DNA of 64,000 nucleotides, taken from contig NZ_VHLG01000003.1 in the NCBI RefSeq assembly GCF_006516955.1, positions 434,001-498,000 of the forward strand, read 5' to 3'. Of the stretch, positions 10,079 through 18,982 are shown in pieces (position 1 is the stretch's first letter; each line of letters starts with the position of its first letter). Source of the DNA: Martelella alba (GTDB lineage Bacteria; Pseudomonadota; Alphaproteobacteria; Rhizobiales; Rhizobiaceae). The position numbers were made by a program, and so were the translations under genes. The notes beneath the pieces are model-generated. The model did not search any database. It was not told where the DNA came from and saw nothing but the letters and a program-made list of their open reading frames with translations.

Positions 10079-10968
10079 TCGTCTTCACCGATATAAGCGC
10101 GCATGCCTGCATAAAGGGCGTCAAATGTTGCGCGGCAGCGGGGCGAATGCCTGAGGTCCTCATGCATGGCGATATAGACCGGCAGCGTCAGCGGTATGGC
10201 GCCTTCAATGACTTCGACCAGATCTTTCTCTCGCCGGCCGAGCTGCAACTGGCAAAGACCGATGCCAAGGCCTGCGCGGATGGCGGCAAGCTGGGCAAGA
10301 TTGCTGTCGGTTCTGATTCTGAAATGCGGCATGGCGATATCAGGGAAGGCGCGCATGCTGTCGCGGACATAGCTTAGTTCGCGGTCAAAGCCGATAACCG
10401 TATGGCGGGCGAGATCGTCGAAGCCTTGCGGTATGCCATGACGTTCGAGATAGCGACGATGGGCAAAGCAGCCAATGCCGATCCGGCCGGCAAAGCGCAT
10501 TCTTAGCGCTTCCTGCGTCGGCTCAATCATGCGCAACGCTATATCGGCCTTGCGCAGCAATAGATCCTCCACCGAATCGGAGATCGAAAGCTCCACTTCG
10601 AGCGCCGGATGGGCCGCAAGCAGCGGTTCGAGCACCGCAGGCAGGACTTCAACGCCGATCACCTCGCTGACACTGATACGCACTGTACCCGAGACCTGAC
10701 CGGCTTGCTGCGATGCCGCACGACCAAGTGCCGATGCGGTTGCCGCCATGGCCTCGGCCAGCGGCTTCATCGACAGCGCGATCTCTGTTGGCTGCAAGCC
10801 CTGCTGGGACCGGGTGAAAAGCGGCTGGCCCGCCGCCGCTTCCAGCGCGGCCACATGCCGCCCTATGGTTGGCTGCGTCAGCGCAAGCTCGCGCGCTGCA
10901 GCGGAGAGCGAGCCTTTCTCCAGCACGGCCAGCAAAGTGCGATAATGGTCCCAGCTCAGTTCGCTCAT
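10054..10968 (-). CDS. LysR-family regulator
   Basis: 304 residues. The N-terminal winged HTH covers residues 1-60 (LLAVLEKGSLSAAARELALTQPTIGRHVAALE) and a substrate-binding effector domain follows (VRISVSEVIGVEVLPAVL onward). It is divergent from the epimerase-like gene at 11064, separated by 95 bases; this LysR arrangement usually means the regulator controls the neighbour. Its 3' end overlaps the channel gene on the opposite strand. The effector is unknown. Confidence 0.9.
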   Translation of the reverse strand: MSELSWDHYRTLLAVLEKGSLSAAARELALTQPTIGRHVAALEAAAGQPLFTRSQQGLQPTEIALSMKPLAEAMAATASALGRAASQQAGQVSGTVRISVSEVIGVEVLPAVLEPLLAAHPALEVELSISDSVEDLLLRKADIALRMIEPTQEALRMRFAGRIGIGCFAHRRYLERHGIPQGFDDLARHTVIGFDRELSYVRDSMRAFPDIAMPHFRIRTDSNLAQLAAIRAGLGIGLCQLQLGRREKDLVEVIEGAIPLTLPVYIAMHEDLRHSPRCRATFDALYAGMRAYIGEDDQSDRSGM

Positions 10969-11063
10969 ATATTTATGTATAGCATCGGCAACATTTTATG
11001 CAATTCCGTATGGCCTCATGTCACGGCATTATTGTTCCATCAGGAATGATGTGGAGATGTGAG

Positions 11064-12077
11064 ATGACTGAGACAAAGGGACGTGAGCGGCCCGTAGCAC
11101 TGGTTCTGGGCGCGGGCGGCGGCATTGGCGGGGCTGTGGCAAAGGTGCTGGCTGCGCGTGGCTTCAAGGTAAGGGCACTGTCACGGCGTGCAGCGGAAAT
11201 GCGAGTAGCGCGGCCCGAATATGACTGGGTTTCCGGCGATGCCATGAACGGCGCGGATGTCCGCCGGGCGGCGGAAGACGCGACGCTGATCTTCCATGGC
11301 GTCAATCCGCCGGGTTATCAGAACTGGGAAACGCTCGCCGTGCCAATGCTCGACAATACGATTGCCGCCGCGCGTGCGAGCGGGGCGCTGATCCTGTTTC
11401 CCGGCACGGTCTATAATTTCGGCCGCGAGCAATTGCCGGAACCTGCCGAGGATGCAGTCCAGACGGCCACGACCAAAAAGGGGCGGATCCGTATCACGAT
11501 GGAGAACCGCCTGCGCGATGCCGCTGCGGCCGGAACCCAGGTCATCATCGTCAGGGCCGGGGACTATTTCGGGCCAGAGGTTGCCAATAGCTGGTTCAGC
11601 TATCTGGTGAAATCCGGCAGGCCGGTCCGTTCCGTCACCCGGATCGGCCGCAAGGGCGTCGGTCACCAATGGGCCTATCTGCCGGACGTGGCCGAAACGA
11701 TGATGCAGCTGGTAGAGCGCCGATCCGAGCTGCAAGCCTTCTCGGTATTTCACTTCGAAGGGACGTGGGATGCAGATGGTGAGCGGATGATCGAAACCAT
11801 TGGCCGGGTTGCGGGGCGCGACAATCTGGCGGTCAAAAGCTTTCCCTGGTGGATGGTGCCGTTTGCCGCGCCCTTCGTTACTGTGATGCGCGAGGTGCAG
11901 GAAGTGTCCTATCTCTGGCGTGAGCCTTTGCACATGCGCAATGACCGGCTCGTTGCTGTGCTTGGTGCCGAGCCGCGGACCCCGCTGGAAACGGCGATCC
12001 GTGCGACGCTGATCGGGCAGGGATGTTTGCCGGGGCCGGATGGGCTCCCCTTTACAGCCCCAGCACGGACAGCATGA
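11064..12077 (+). CDS. NAD(P)-dependent epimerase/reductase-like protein
   Basis: 337 residues of an extended short-chain dehydrogenase fold. The cofactor loop is ALVLGAGGGIGGAVAKVL near residue 11. The usual YxxxK pair is not obvious: the sequence around TVYNFGREQ has Tyr but the Lys spacing differs, so catalysis may be altered. The start at 11064 has GGAG seven bases upstream; an upstream in-frame extension overlaps the LysR promoter and looks non-coding. It is probably regulated by the divergent LysR protein. Its tail overlaps the antiporter gene by 26 bases. Confidence 0.82.
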   Translation: MTETKGRERPVALVLGAGGGIGGAVAKVLAARGFKVRALSRRAAEMRVARPEYDWVSGDAMNGADVRRAAEDATLIFHGVNPPGYQNWETLAVPMLDNTIAAARASGALILFPGTVYNFGREQLPEPAEDAVQTATTKKGRIRITMENRLRDAAAAGTQVIIVRAGDYFGPEVANSWFSYLVKSGRPVRSVTRIGRKGVGHQWAYLPDVAETMMQLVERRSELQAFSVFHFEGTWDADGERMIETIGRVAGRDNLAVKSFPWWMVPFAAPFVTVMREVQEVSYLWREPLHMRNDRLVAVLGAEPRTPLETAIRATLIGQGCLPGPDGLPFTAPARTA

Positions 12078-13155
12078 GGAAGGTGGCGAACAGCACGAAA
12101 TGCGTCATGCCCTCGATCGCGTTGGTTTCGCCGTCATTGACGTTGATGGCGGCGGCGACCAGCGTGATGGCGACCATGGTGATCTGAACCGGTGTCATGG
12201 CCATGATAAACGGCTGGCCGGTGAAAAGCGCAATCGCCTCGACCACGGGCACCGTCAGAATGACGGTCGAAAGCGATGCGCCGAGGGCGATGTTCATGAC
12301 CGCCTGCATGCGGTTGCCAAGTGCGGCGCGCAATGCGGTAAGGATTTCCGGTCCGGCCGAGATCGCGGCGACGAGAATGGCGGTTAGCGCCAGTGGCGCG
12401 CCCGTGCCCTCCAGTCCGTGATTGAGGAAGGATGACATGAATTCCGCCAGCAGGCCGATCAGAACGACGCCAGCGATGATGATGCCAATGGAGAAGCTTG
12501 TTGATCCGCTCTCGTCGTCTTCTCCATGTTGCTGGCCGTCTTCTGCAATGACATGCTGTTTTTTCGGAGCGCGGTAGGAGAAGAAGTAGCTGTGCTGGCC
12601 AACCTGCATCTTCAGGAAGAGCGCATAAAGGGCGAGCATGGCGACTATGGTGAAGCCCGAATAGAAGTGCCACTTCGCCTGGGGAACGAAGTCGGGCACG
12701 ATCATCGATATGCCCATCGCCGTCAGGATCATCACGGAATAGGTCTTGCCTGAATCACTGTTATAGGGCTGTTCGCCATGCTTCAGCCCACCCAGGAGCG
12801 CTGCCAGGCCGAGTATGCCATTGATATCCAGCATGACGGCTGAATAGATCGTGTCGCGCACCAGCGTGGGCTGTTCGCTTTCCGCCATCATGATCACCAG
12901 GATCAGCACCTCCACCATCACGGCGGAAAGGGTGAGGATCATGGTCCCGTAAGGGTCGCCTGCCTTTTCCGCGAGAATTTCCGCGTGATGGGCGACGCGC
13001 AGCGAGGCGCAGGCAATGGAGGCCACCAGAAGCGCTGCAATGAGCAGCAGGACCGGCCTCGACGCATGGGCAAGCAGATGTTCGAGATAATAGGCGATTG
13101 CCGCCGCCGGCAATGCCTGAAGCAGTAAAAGCTCGCCTTTCAGCGCGCGCAGCAT
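12052..13155 (-). CDS. Calcium/proton antiporter (ChaA-like, CaCA superfamily)
   Basis: 367 residues with about eleven membrane helices. It carries the two alpha repeats of the cation/Ca2+ exchanger superfamily: the first includes AVMVEVLILVIMMAE, the second SAGPEILTALRAALGNRMQAVMNIALGASLSTVILTVP. A histidine/acidic cytoplasmic loop (HVIAEDGQQHGEDDE) separates the halves. Expected role: export of Ca2+ or Na+/K+ in exchange for protons across the inner membrane. The ATG at 13155 follows GGGGA by six bases. Transcribed alone; convergent with the epimerase gene. Confidence 0.9.
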   Translation of the reverse strand: MLRALKGELLLLQALPAAAIAYYLEHLLAHASRPVLLLIAALLVASIACASLRVAHHAEILAEKAGDPYGTMILTLSAVMVEVLILVIMMAESEQPTLVRDTIYSAVMLDINGILGLAALLGGLKHGEQPYNSDSGKTYSVMILTAMGISMIVPDFVPQAKWHFYSGFTIVAMLALYALFLKMQVGQHSYFFSYRAPKKQHVIAEDGQQHGEDDESGSTSFSIGIIIAGVVLIGLLAEFMSSFLNHGLEGTGAPLALTAILVAAISAGPEILTALRAALGNRMQAVMNIALGASLSTVILTVPVVEAIALFTGQPFIMAMTPVQITMVAITLVAAAINVNDGETNAIEGMTHFVLFATFLMLSVLGL

Positions 13156-13253
13156 GGCATATCCCCAAAGCGAGGTTGATGTGATCCTGTATCCACTATC
13201 AACGTGGCACGCTGACAAAGGTTTCTGCGCGCCACCATCCTTGTCCCCGGTTT

Positions 13254-14369
13254 TCAGCCGCCGAGGAACGGATAATCAATATAACCTTCCGCGCCGCCGC
13301 CATAAAGCGTGCGCTGGTTCAGCGGATTGAGCGATGCATTGATCCTGAGGCGTCTGACATAATCCGGATTGGCAATGAAGGCACGGCCAAAGCCGATCAG
13401 ATCGGCATGTTCCTTCTCCAGCGCATCAATGGCCAGGTTGCGGTCATAGCCATTATTGACCATCCACGCGCCGGTTCCATCGGTGCGGTAGTAAATCTGG
13501 CGCATCTCGTCGTAATCGAAGGGCCGCCCGCCCTGGCTGAAACTGCGTTCGCCGCCGGTGGCGCCCTCGATCACATGCACGTAAGCGAGATCATAGGCGG
13601 AGAGCTGGCTGGCAATATAGTTGAACAGGCTCTGCGGGTCGCCGTCCTGGACATCGTTGGAAGGTGTGACCGGCGACAGCAGCACGGCGGTTCGGCCGGA
13701 GCCGATCTCGCGGCTGACAGCACCGACAATGTCGAACAGGAAGCGGGCGCGATTTTCGATCGGTCCACCATAAAGATCGGTGCGTTGATTGCTGCCGGAG
13801 CGCAGAAACTGGTCAATCAGATACCCGTTGCCGCCATAGACCTCGACACCGTCAAAGCCGGCTGCCATGGCGTTGCGGGCGGCCTTGCGGTAGTCGCTGA
13901 TGATTTCCGAGATTTCGAACGGCTTGAGCGCGCGCGGCATCGACGTCTCGACGAAGTCACCGGTTCCGTCCGGGTAGACGACAAAGGTTTTGGCCTTGGC
14001 CTGGATCGCCGAAGGGGCGACGGGCGGGTCGCCGAAGGGCTGGAGCGATTTGTGTGAAATACGCCCGACATGCCAGAGCTGGCAGAAGATTCGCCCGCCT
14101 GCCTCATGGACAGCACTGGTGACCTGGCGCCAGCCGGCAATCGCTTCATCCGTATAAAGACCGGGAACATCGGAAAAGCCCTGGGCCTGTTCGGTGATCG
14201 CGGTTGCCTCAGAAATGATCAGGCCGGCGGTGGCGCGCTGCCGGTAATATTCGACATTCAGTTCATTGGGAACCGCTTCGGGGGAACGGTTGCGCGTCAT
14301 GGCAGCCATGACGATGCGATTCTCCAGCGTGACATCACCGATGGTGATTGGGTCAAAGAGATTGGCCAT
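13254..14369 (-). CDS. Old Yellow Enzyme family alkene reductase (NemA-like)
   Basis: 371 residues, full-length FMN beta/alpha barrel that reduces activated C=C bonds with NAD(P)H. Family blocks seen: NRIVMAAMTRNR, QLWHVGRISH, DQFLRSGSNQRTDLYGGPIENRARF and the C-terminal DLIGFGRAFIANPDYV. Anomaly: the active-site motif normally written HxxH/N before GYL reads YGGN (codon TAT), so the first substrate-binding His is a Tyr. The ribosome site AAGGGAA precedes the ATG. No operon partner. Confidence 0.92.
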   Translation of the reverse strand: MANLFDPITIGDVTLENRIVMAAMTRNRSPEAVPNELNVEYYRQRATAGLIISEATAITEQAQGFSDVPGLYTDEAIAGWRQVTSAVHEAGGRIFCQLWHVGRISHKSLQPFGDPPVAPSAIQAKAKTFVVYPDGTGDFVETSMPRALKPFEISEIISDYRKAARNAMAAGFDGVEVYGGNGYLIDQFLRSGSNQRTDLYGGPIENRARFLFDIVGAVSREIGSGRTAVLLSPVTPSNDVQDGDPQSLFNYIASQLSAYDLAYVHVIEGATGGERSFSQGGRPFDYDEMRQIYYRTDGTGAWMVNNGYDRNLAIDALEKEHADLIGFGRAFIANPDYVRRLRINASLNPLNQRTLYGGGAEGYIDYPFLGG

Positions 14370-14592
14370 GTATTCCCTTTCAGTGCCGACCGGCCGCGAT
14401 TGCCGTTACGAGAACTACATGATGGTCTCGCGCGGCGCAATTTCTCATCAGATACATTTACCGTTACAGCGCTTGAACCGGAAAAATCCGGATCGCATGG
14501 CGACGTTTCGTATCGTAAGACCGTTATCATAGGGAAAAAGCGGTAAGAATTCGTTTACTCAGATTCGAAATTTTGCCGACTTTGAAAAACGC

Positions 14593-14705
14593 AAAAAAAA
14601 AGGACCACCAAATCGGGGTCCTTATGAGTTGTGAAGGTAAAACCTCCAGAGGGGAACAGCTGCTGCAGCGGGACTGGAGAGCCAACCGCCAGACGCATCA
14701 GCTAT
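14593..14705 (-). ncRNA. AbcR-type trans-acting sRNA, copy 1
   Basis: A non-coding unit on the minus strand ending in a terminator hairpin (14601-14622) and nine Ts (14593-14601). It shares with the second copy the block GCAGCAGCTGTTCCCCTCTG, the following GAGGTTTT and the 5' AGCTGATGC, while the rest differs. A CTCC motif occurs in the single-stranded region. Tandem sRNAs of this kind next to the LysR gene lsrB/vtlR match AbcR1/AbcR2 of Rhizobiales, Hfq-dependent repressors of ABC-transporter mRNAs. The 5' end is estimated from the promoter. Confidence 0.75.
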
Positions 14706-14710
14706 TAGTG

Positions 14711-14739
14711 GATATGGTTCTTTTTTGTGCGCATTGCAA
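14711..14739 (-). promoter_or_regulatory. Sigma-70-type promoter of sRNA copy 1
   Basis: On the minus strand: -35 TTGCAA (14734-14739), 17-base spacer, -10 CATATC (14711-14716). The predicted RNA start is near 14704. A 9-base inverted repeat (14745-14753 / 14777-14785) lies upstream. Confidence 0.6.
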
Positions 14740-14789
14740 TAGTTTTCAGCGGGCGATGCGAAAAAAAAGTTCAGACCCCGCTGAAGCGC

Positions 14790-14906
14790 AAAAAAAAAGG
14801 GCCTCCGAAACCGGGGCCCTATAAGTTAGAAGGCTTCTCAAAACCTCCAGAGGGGAACAGCTGCTGCGGTGAGCCAGGGAGAAGTTGGCCACCAACTGCA
14901 TCAGCT
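14790..14906 (-). ncRNA. AbcR-type trans-acting sRNA, copy 2
   Basis: Second member of the tandem pair, about 115 nucleotides, ending in a GGGCC-type terminator hairpin at 14799-14819 and nine Ts (14790-14798). It has the same GCAGCAGCTGTTCCCCTCTG core and the single-stranded motif CTTCTCCCTGG, containing the CTCCC typical of AbcR target-binding sites. It lies nearest to lsrB, whose product (VtlR/LsrB) activates abcR genes in related bacteria. Function inferred from family: Hfq-assisted silencing of nutrient-uptake mRNAs. Confidence 0.78.
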
Positions 14907-14912
14907 ATGTGC

Positions 14913-14941
14913 GATATGCTCTTTCATTAGGCAATTTTCAA
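14913..14941 (-). promoter_or_regulatory. Sigma-70-type promoter of sRNA copy 2
   Basis: Minus strand: -35 TTGAAA (14936-14941), 17-base spacer, -10 CATATC (14913-14918). Spacing and -10 are identical to those of copy 1. Confidence 0.65.
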
Positions 14942-14951
14942 TATTCTATTG

Positions 14952-14968
14952 TGCATGGCAGCTATGCA
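14952..14968. promoter_or_regulatory. Possible LsrB/VtlR operator
   Basis: Inverted repeat TGCAT-7-ATGCA centred about 55 bases upstream of the predicted start of sRNA copy 2, where a LysR activator would bind. Not seen upstream of copy 1. Confidence 0.35.
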
Positions 14969-15250
14969 TTTCACGAAAAATCATTACTATTATGACTAAA
15001 TTCAAGTCACCTTAGGTGTCGGCCTAAAATATAGGCATTTTTAAGGCGCTTGGGGTCTGCCTCGCTGCTATCGCCTTTCGAAGGAAATAGCGCGGACTCG
15101 GTCAATCTGGCCTGATTCTTGCCCTGCGCGGCGTATTGCGGCCCGCACCGCCTTTCCGATTGCCTGGAATGAACACTACGCACAAGCGATTCGGCAATTG
15201 CAACCGGTGAAGCCGGTTTGACGATTGTCGTCTTGTCTGCCTGCCGGTGC

Positions 15251-16162
15251 TCAGAAGCTCCAGTTGCGGGCCTTTGACACGATGAAATCGCGGAAAACCT
15301 TCAGCTTGGCCGAATTTTTCATTTCATCAGGATAGCAGAAATAGGTGTCGAAGGTCGGAACATCGGCATGGGTGACGAGCTGCAGCAGGCCGGGATCGCG
15401 TCCGACGATATAATCGGGCAGCATGGCGATGCCGATGCCGAGCAAGGCAGCACGCTTGATTGATGTCAGCGAGTTGATCTGCAAATGCGCCGGGCGCGGA
15501 TTGTCGGATGAGCGTCCTGCGATCTCAAGCCAGTTCACATCGAGCAGGTAGCTCGGTGCCGGCTCACCGAAGGAGATGATTCGGTGATTGTCGAGATCCT
15601 CGATGGTCTGCGGCTCGCCATAGCGGTTGATATAGGAGGGCGAGGCGTAGACATGCATATGCACGGTGAACAGTTTGCGCTGGATCAGATCCGGCTGCTG
15701 CGGCTGGCGCAGGCGGATGGCGCAATCGGCGTGGCGCATGTTCACGTCCAGCTCTTCATTGTCGAAGATCAGCTGGATCTGCATGTCGGGGTATAGCTGG
15801 AGAAATTCCTGCACCTTGTCCGTCAGCCAGCCCTGTCCGAGCCCGACCGTGGTTGTGACGCGCAGCTTGCCGGACGGCTTTTCCTTGGTCTCCGTCAGGC
15901 GCATGCGCACGCCTTCGAGTTTCAGGAGCACGTCATGGGCGGTACGGTAAAGCAGTTCGCCCTGTTCCGTCAGGATCAGGCCGCGCGCATGGCGGTGGAA
16001 CAGCTTGACGCCGACATCCTGCTCAAGCGCGCTGACCTGACGGCTGATGGCGGACTGGGAAAGATGGAGCTTGTCTGCCGCATGGGTAAAAGAGCCCGCC
16101 TCGGCTGCAGCATGGAAAATGCGCAGCTTGTCCCAGTCCAGAGGCATTCCTGAGCTCTTCAT
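15251..16162 (-). CDS. lsrB: LysR-family regulator LsrB/VtlR
   Basis: 303 residues. The HTH (DKLRIFHAAAEAGSFTHAAD and following, with LSQSAISRQVSALE) and the effector domain (VTTTVGLGQGWLTDKVQEFL) match the highly conserved LsrB/VtlR group of Rhizobiales. In those bacteria it controls abcR sRNAs, redox and surface-polysaccharide genes and host interaction. Two cysteines (about 147 and 276) could serve the redox sensing reported for orthologues. The start at 16162 has GGAG nine bases upstream; the internal ATG at 16147 (MPLDWDK) is an alternative. It begins six bases after trxB, so the two form an operon, and the sRNA pair lies downstream. Confidence 0.9.
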   Translation of the reverse strand: MKSSGMPLDWDKLRIFHAAAEAGSFTHAADKLHLSQSAISRQVSALEQDVGVKLFHRHARGLILTEQGELLYRTAHDVLLKLEGVRMRLTETKEKPSGKLRVTTTVGLGQGWLTDKVQEFLQLYPDMQIQLIFDNEELDVNMRHADCAIRLRQPQQPDLIQRKLFTVHMHVYASPSYINRYGEPQTIEDLDNHRIISFGEPAPSYLLDVNWLEIAGRSSDNPRPAHLQINSLTSIKRAALLGIGIAMLPDYIVGRDPGLLQLVTHADVPTFDTYFCYPDEMKNSAKLKVFRDFIVSKARNWSF

Positions 16163-16168
16163 GTCCGT

Positions 16169-17146
16169 CTACTCCGCAGCGGCGAGCGTTCCCGCTTTCT
16201 GGGCAGTGAGGAAACGATCCGCTTCCAGCGCTGCCATACATCCCATTCCCGCCGCGGTTACCGCCTGACGGTAGTTGTCGTCCGTAACATCGCCGGCGCC
16301 GAAGACCCCTTCAATGCTGGTCTTGGTCGTGCCGGGCTCGGTCCAAAGATAGCCATTCGGCTTCAAGCGTAATTGATCCTTGACAAGATCCACCTGCGGA
16401 GCGTGGCCGATGGCGACAAAAACGCCGTCTGCCGCGGCTTCGCGGGTTTCGCCCGTCACGACGTTTTTCAGTCGTGCTCCGCTGACTGTCGCGGGCAGGG
16501 GAGGCACTGCACTGGAACCGAGAATTTCGTCAATGGCGTGATTCCAGATTACACGCACATTCTCAAGCGCGAAAAGCCGTTCCTGCAGGATTTTCTCGGC
16601 CCTGAAGCTTTCGCGGCGGTGAACGACCGTGACACTCTTGGCGATATTGGCAAGGTAAAGCGCCTCTTCGACGGCGGAGTTGCCGCCGCCGACAACAATC
16701 ACATCCTTGTTGCGATAGAAGAAGCCATCGCATGTGGCGCAGGCGGAAACGCCGCCGCCCATGAAATGTTGTTCGCTTTCGATGCCGAGCCATTTGGCCT
16801 TGGCGCCGGTTGCCAGGATCACCGTATCGGCCGTCCAGGTGACGCCGGAATCCGTCGTTGCGACAAATGGCCGCTTGGTGAGATCAAGCCCCGTCACGAT
16901 GTCGTTGACGATCTCGGCGCCGACATGTTCCGCCTGTTCCAGCATCTGGCTCATCAGCCAGGGACCCTGGATAGGATCGGCAAAACCCGGATAATTTTCC
17001 ACGTCAGTCGTAATCATCAGCTGTCCGCCCTGATCAAGGCCGGCAATCAGTACAGGCTTCAGCATGGCGCGGGCGGCGTAAATGGCAGCGGTATATCCGG
17101 CGGGACCGGAGCCGATGATCAGCACGGGGCTGTGACGATCGGACAT
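16169..17146 (-). CDS. trxB: Thioredoxin reductase
   Basis: 325 residues. It reduces thioredoxin with NADPH through FAD and a redox-active disulfide. FAD loop IIGSGPAGYTAAIYAARA near the N-terminus, redox centre CATC (GVSACATCDGFFYR), NADPH loop VVGGGNSAVEEALYL and the C-terminal FAD motif GVFGAGDVTD are all present. The ATG at 17146 is six bases after AGGA. It is the first gene of the trxB-lsrB operon and divergent from the Lrp-type regulator. Confidence 0.96.
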   Translation of the reverse strand: MSDRHSPVLIIGSGPAGYTAAIYAARAMLKPVLIAGLDQGGQLMITTDVENYPGFADPIQGPWLMSQMLEQAEHVGAEIVNDIVTGLDLTKRPFVATTDSGVTWTADTVILATGAKAKWLGIESEQHFMGGGVSACATCDGFFYRNKDVIVVGGGNSAVEEALYLANIAKSVTVVHRRESFRAEKILQERLFALENVRVIWNHAIDEILGSSAVPPLPATVSGARLKNVVTGETREAAADGVFVAIGHAPQVDLVKDQLRLKPNGYLWTEPGTTKTSIEGVFGAGDVTDDNYRQAVTAAGMGCMAALEADRFLTAQKAGTLAAAE

Positions 17147-17372
17147 ATCAGTTCCTTTCAATGACGGCCTGGCCGCAGCAATGGCGGCGCCTTCCGTCCG
17201 TAAATTCTGTTTCCCTCATTTATGGCTGCTCCCCCCCAGCTTTCAAGGTGGTGATCTTCGCTACCAACAGAGCATTTCATACAGTTGAAAGATTCATACC
17301 TGTTGTTGTAATATTATTGCGCAAATCAGGGTGGCTTCTAATCGCCAATCTCACATCATGAAGGAATATGGT

Positions 17373-17837
17373 ATGCGCGCCGATCTCGATGCGGTCGATC
17401 TGAAGATTTTGCGTGAATTGCAGCGCGACGGGCGTATCACCAATGTCGATCTTGCCGAACGGGTTGGCATTTCCGCACCGCCCTGCCTGCGCCGGGTTCG
17501 CCGGCTTGAGGAGGCTGGCATTATCGAGGGCTATCATGCCATGCTGAGCGCACCAAAGCTTGGCTATGATCTGGTCGCATTCTGTATGGTTGGTCTGAAG
17601 CACCAGTCCGAGGCCGAGCTCAAGGCCTTTTCCAAGGCCACGGATGACTGGCCGATGGTGCGTCAGGCCTGGATGACCTCCGGCGAAACCGATTTCCTGC
17701 TGCATTGCGTTGCCGAAAATCTGATGCAGTTTCAGGATTTCGTCATCGAGGTTCTGACCAGCCATGAGCATGTCGACACGGTGCGCACCATGCTGACGAT
17801 CCGCCAGGTCAAGAAGGTGGGGCTGGTGGCGCTTTAG
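17373..17837 (+). CDS. Lrp/AsnC-family regulator
   Basis: 154 residues. N-terminal HTH (LDAVDLKILRELQRDGRITN, then VGISAPPCLRRVRRLEEAG) and a C-terminal RAM ligand-binding domain (GETDFLLHCVAENL). Members sense amino acids and act as octamers on nearby or global targets. The start at 17373 follows AAGGA closely and begins just before the HTH; earlier in-frame starts add non-conserved residues. Divergent from trxB (226 bases between). Its stop overlaps the convergent glycosyltransferase by four bases. Confidence 0.9.
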   Translation: MRADLDAVDLKILRELQRDGRITNVDLAERVGISAPPCLRRVRRLEEAGIIEGYHAMLSAPKLGYDLVAFCMVGLKHQSEAELKAFSKATDDWPMVRQAWMTSGETDFLLHCVAENLMQFQDFVIEVLTSHEHVDTVRTMLTIRQVKKVGLVAL

Positions 17838-18982
17838 CGACCGTCCCTGTTCATGATTTCCTCGAGCCGCTGATAGGCGGAAAACTCCTGTTCCAGCATA
17901 TTCTGCGTGGTAAAGTGGGCCAGTACATGACTGCGGCCGGCTTCTCCCATGCGCCGACATTCGTCCGGCGCGTCCAGCAGGCGGTCGATGGCCTCTGCCA
18001 TCGCATCGGCGTTGCCAGGCGGCACAAGCAGGCCGGTTTTTCCATCGATCACGGTTTCCAGGCTGCCGCCATGGGCGGTTGCGATGATCGGCCGCGCCAT
18101 GGCCTCGGCTTCAATGGCGACCCGGCCAAAGGCTTCCGGGCGCACCGAGGCGGAAACGGCAATGTCGCAGGCACTCAGTACTGCGGGAATATCGGAACGG
18201 CTGCCGCAAAGCCTGACCCTGTCGGTCAGGCCGCATGCGGAGATCAGGTTTTTCAGACTATCTATGGTCGATTCCTGGCCGCTGCCGACGATGGCCAGCC
18301 GGGCATTGCCATGGCGGCTCCTGGCCAGCGCCTCGACAAGGAAGCGGTGCCCCTTCCAGTCGGTCACCCGCCCGACAATTACAATCAGCGGCGCATCGGC
18401 CGTGCCGCCAAGCTCGACACGAATCCGGGCAATGCTGTCCGATGCGATTTTCGCCGGGTCGAACTGCTCCGGCTCAACTCCGCGCGGGGCAACGATGATC
18501 CTGTCTGCGGGGTAGCCATAGACGGCAATGATGTGATCACGGATAAAAGCTGAATTGGCAACAACCATCGGCCCCTTCAGCATGACGCCGTTATAGATCC
18601 GTTTCAATCGGCCTGAATGGCCGTAAACGCCGTGGAAGGTCGTGAGGAAACCGACCTTGCGCCGGGCCATGCGCGTTGCCCAATATCCCGCCCAGGCCGG
18701 GGCCCGGCTTCTGGCATGAAGAATATCAATCCCTTCGTTGTCGATGAGGGCGGCGAGCTTCCGGGCGTTCTGCCAGATTGCCAGCGGTGATTTGGCGCCC
18801 ACAGCAAGCTGAATGTGGCGCGAACCGGCCTGTTCAACCGCCTCGACCAGACGGCCGCCAGCGCTGACGACGATATTTGTGAGGCCGCGCTGTTGCAGGA
18901 ATGCCGCCATTTCGATGGTTCCGCGCTCGACGCCACCATCGCCAAGTGCGGGCAGGATCTGCATGATGCGGGATTTGGTCAT
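17834..18982 (-). CDS. Family 4 glycosyltransferase
   Basis: 382 residues of GT-B fold. The N-terminal acceptor domain starts MQILPALGDGGVERGTIEMA. The C-terminal donor domain has IVIVGRVTDWKGHRFLVEAL, GSGQE and the E-x7-E signature within PEAFGRVAIEAEAMARP. A role in LPS core or surface polysaccharide assembly at the cytoplasmic face of the inner membrane is likely; sugar and acceptor are not predictable. It faces away from the next glycosyltransferase (19120). Confidence 0.88.
   Translation of the reverse strand: MTKSRIMQILPALGDGGVERGTIEMAAFLQQRGLTNIVVSAGGRLVEAVEQAGSRHIQLAVGAKSPLAIWQNARKLAALIDNEGIDILHARSRAPAWAGYWATRMARRKVGFLTTFHGVYGHSGRLKRIYNGVMLKGPMVVANSAFIRDHIIAVYGYPADRIIVAPRGVEPEQFDPAKIASDSIARIRVELGGTADAPLIVIVGRVTDWKGHRFLVEALARSRHGNARLAIVGSGQESTIDSLKNLISACGLTDRVRLCGSRSDIPAVLSACDIAVSASVRPEAFGRVAIEAEAMARPIIATAHGGSLETVIDGKTGLLVPPGNADAMAEAIDRLLDAPDECRRMGEAGRSHVLAHFTTQNMLEQEFSAYQRLEEIMNRDGR

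Noticed and set aside
14593-14906. Plus-strand sRNA in the tandem repeat region
   Set aside because: The T-runs and the promoters both point to the minus strand; on the plus strand the runs are A residues ahead of the hairpins.
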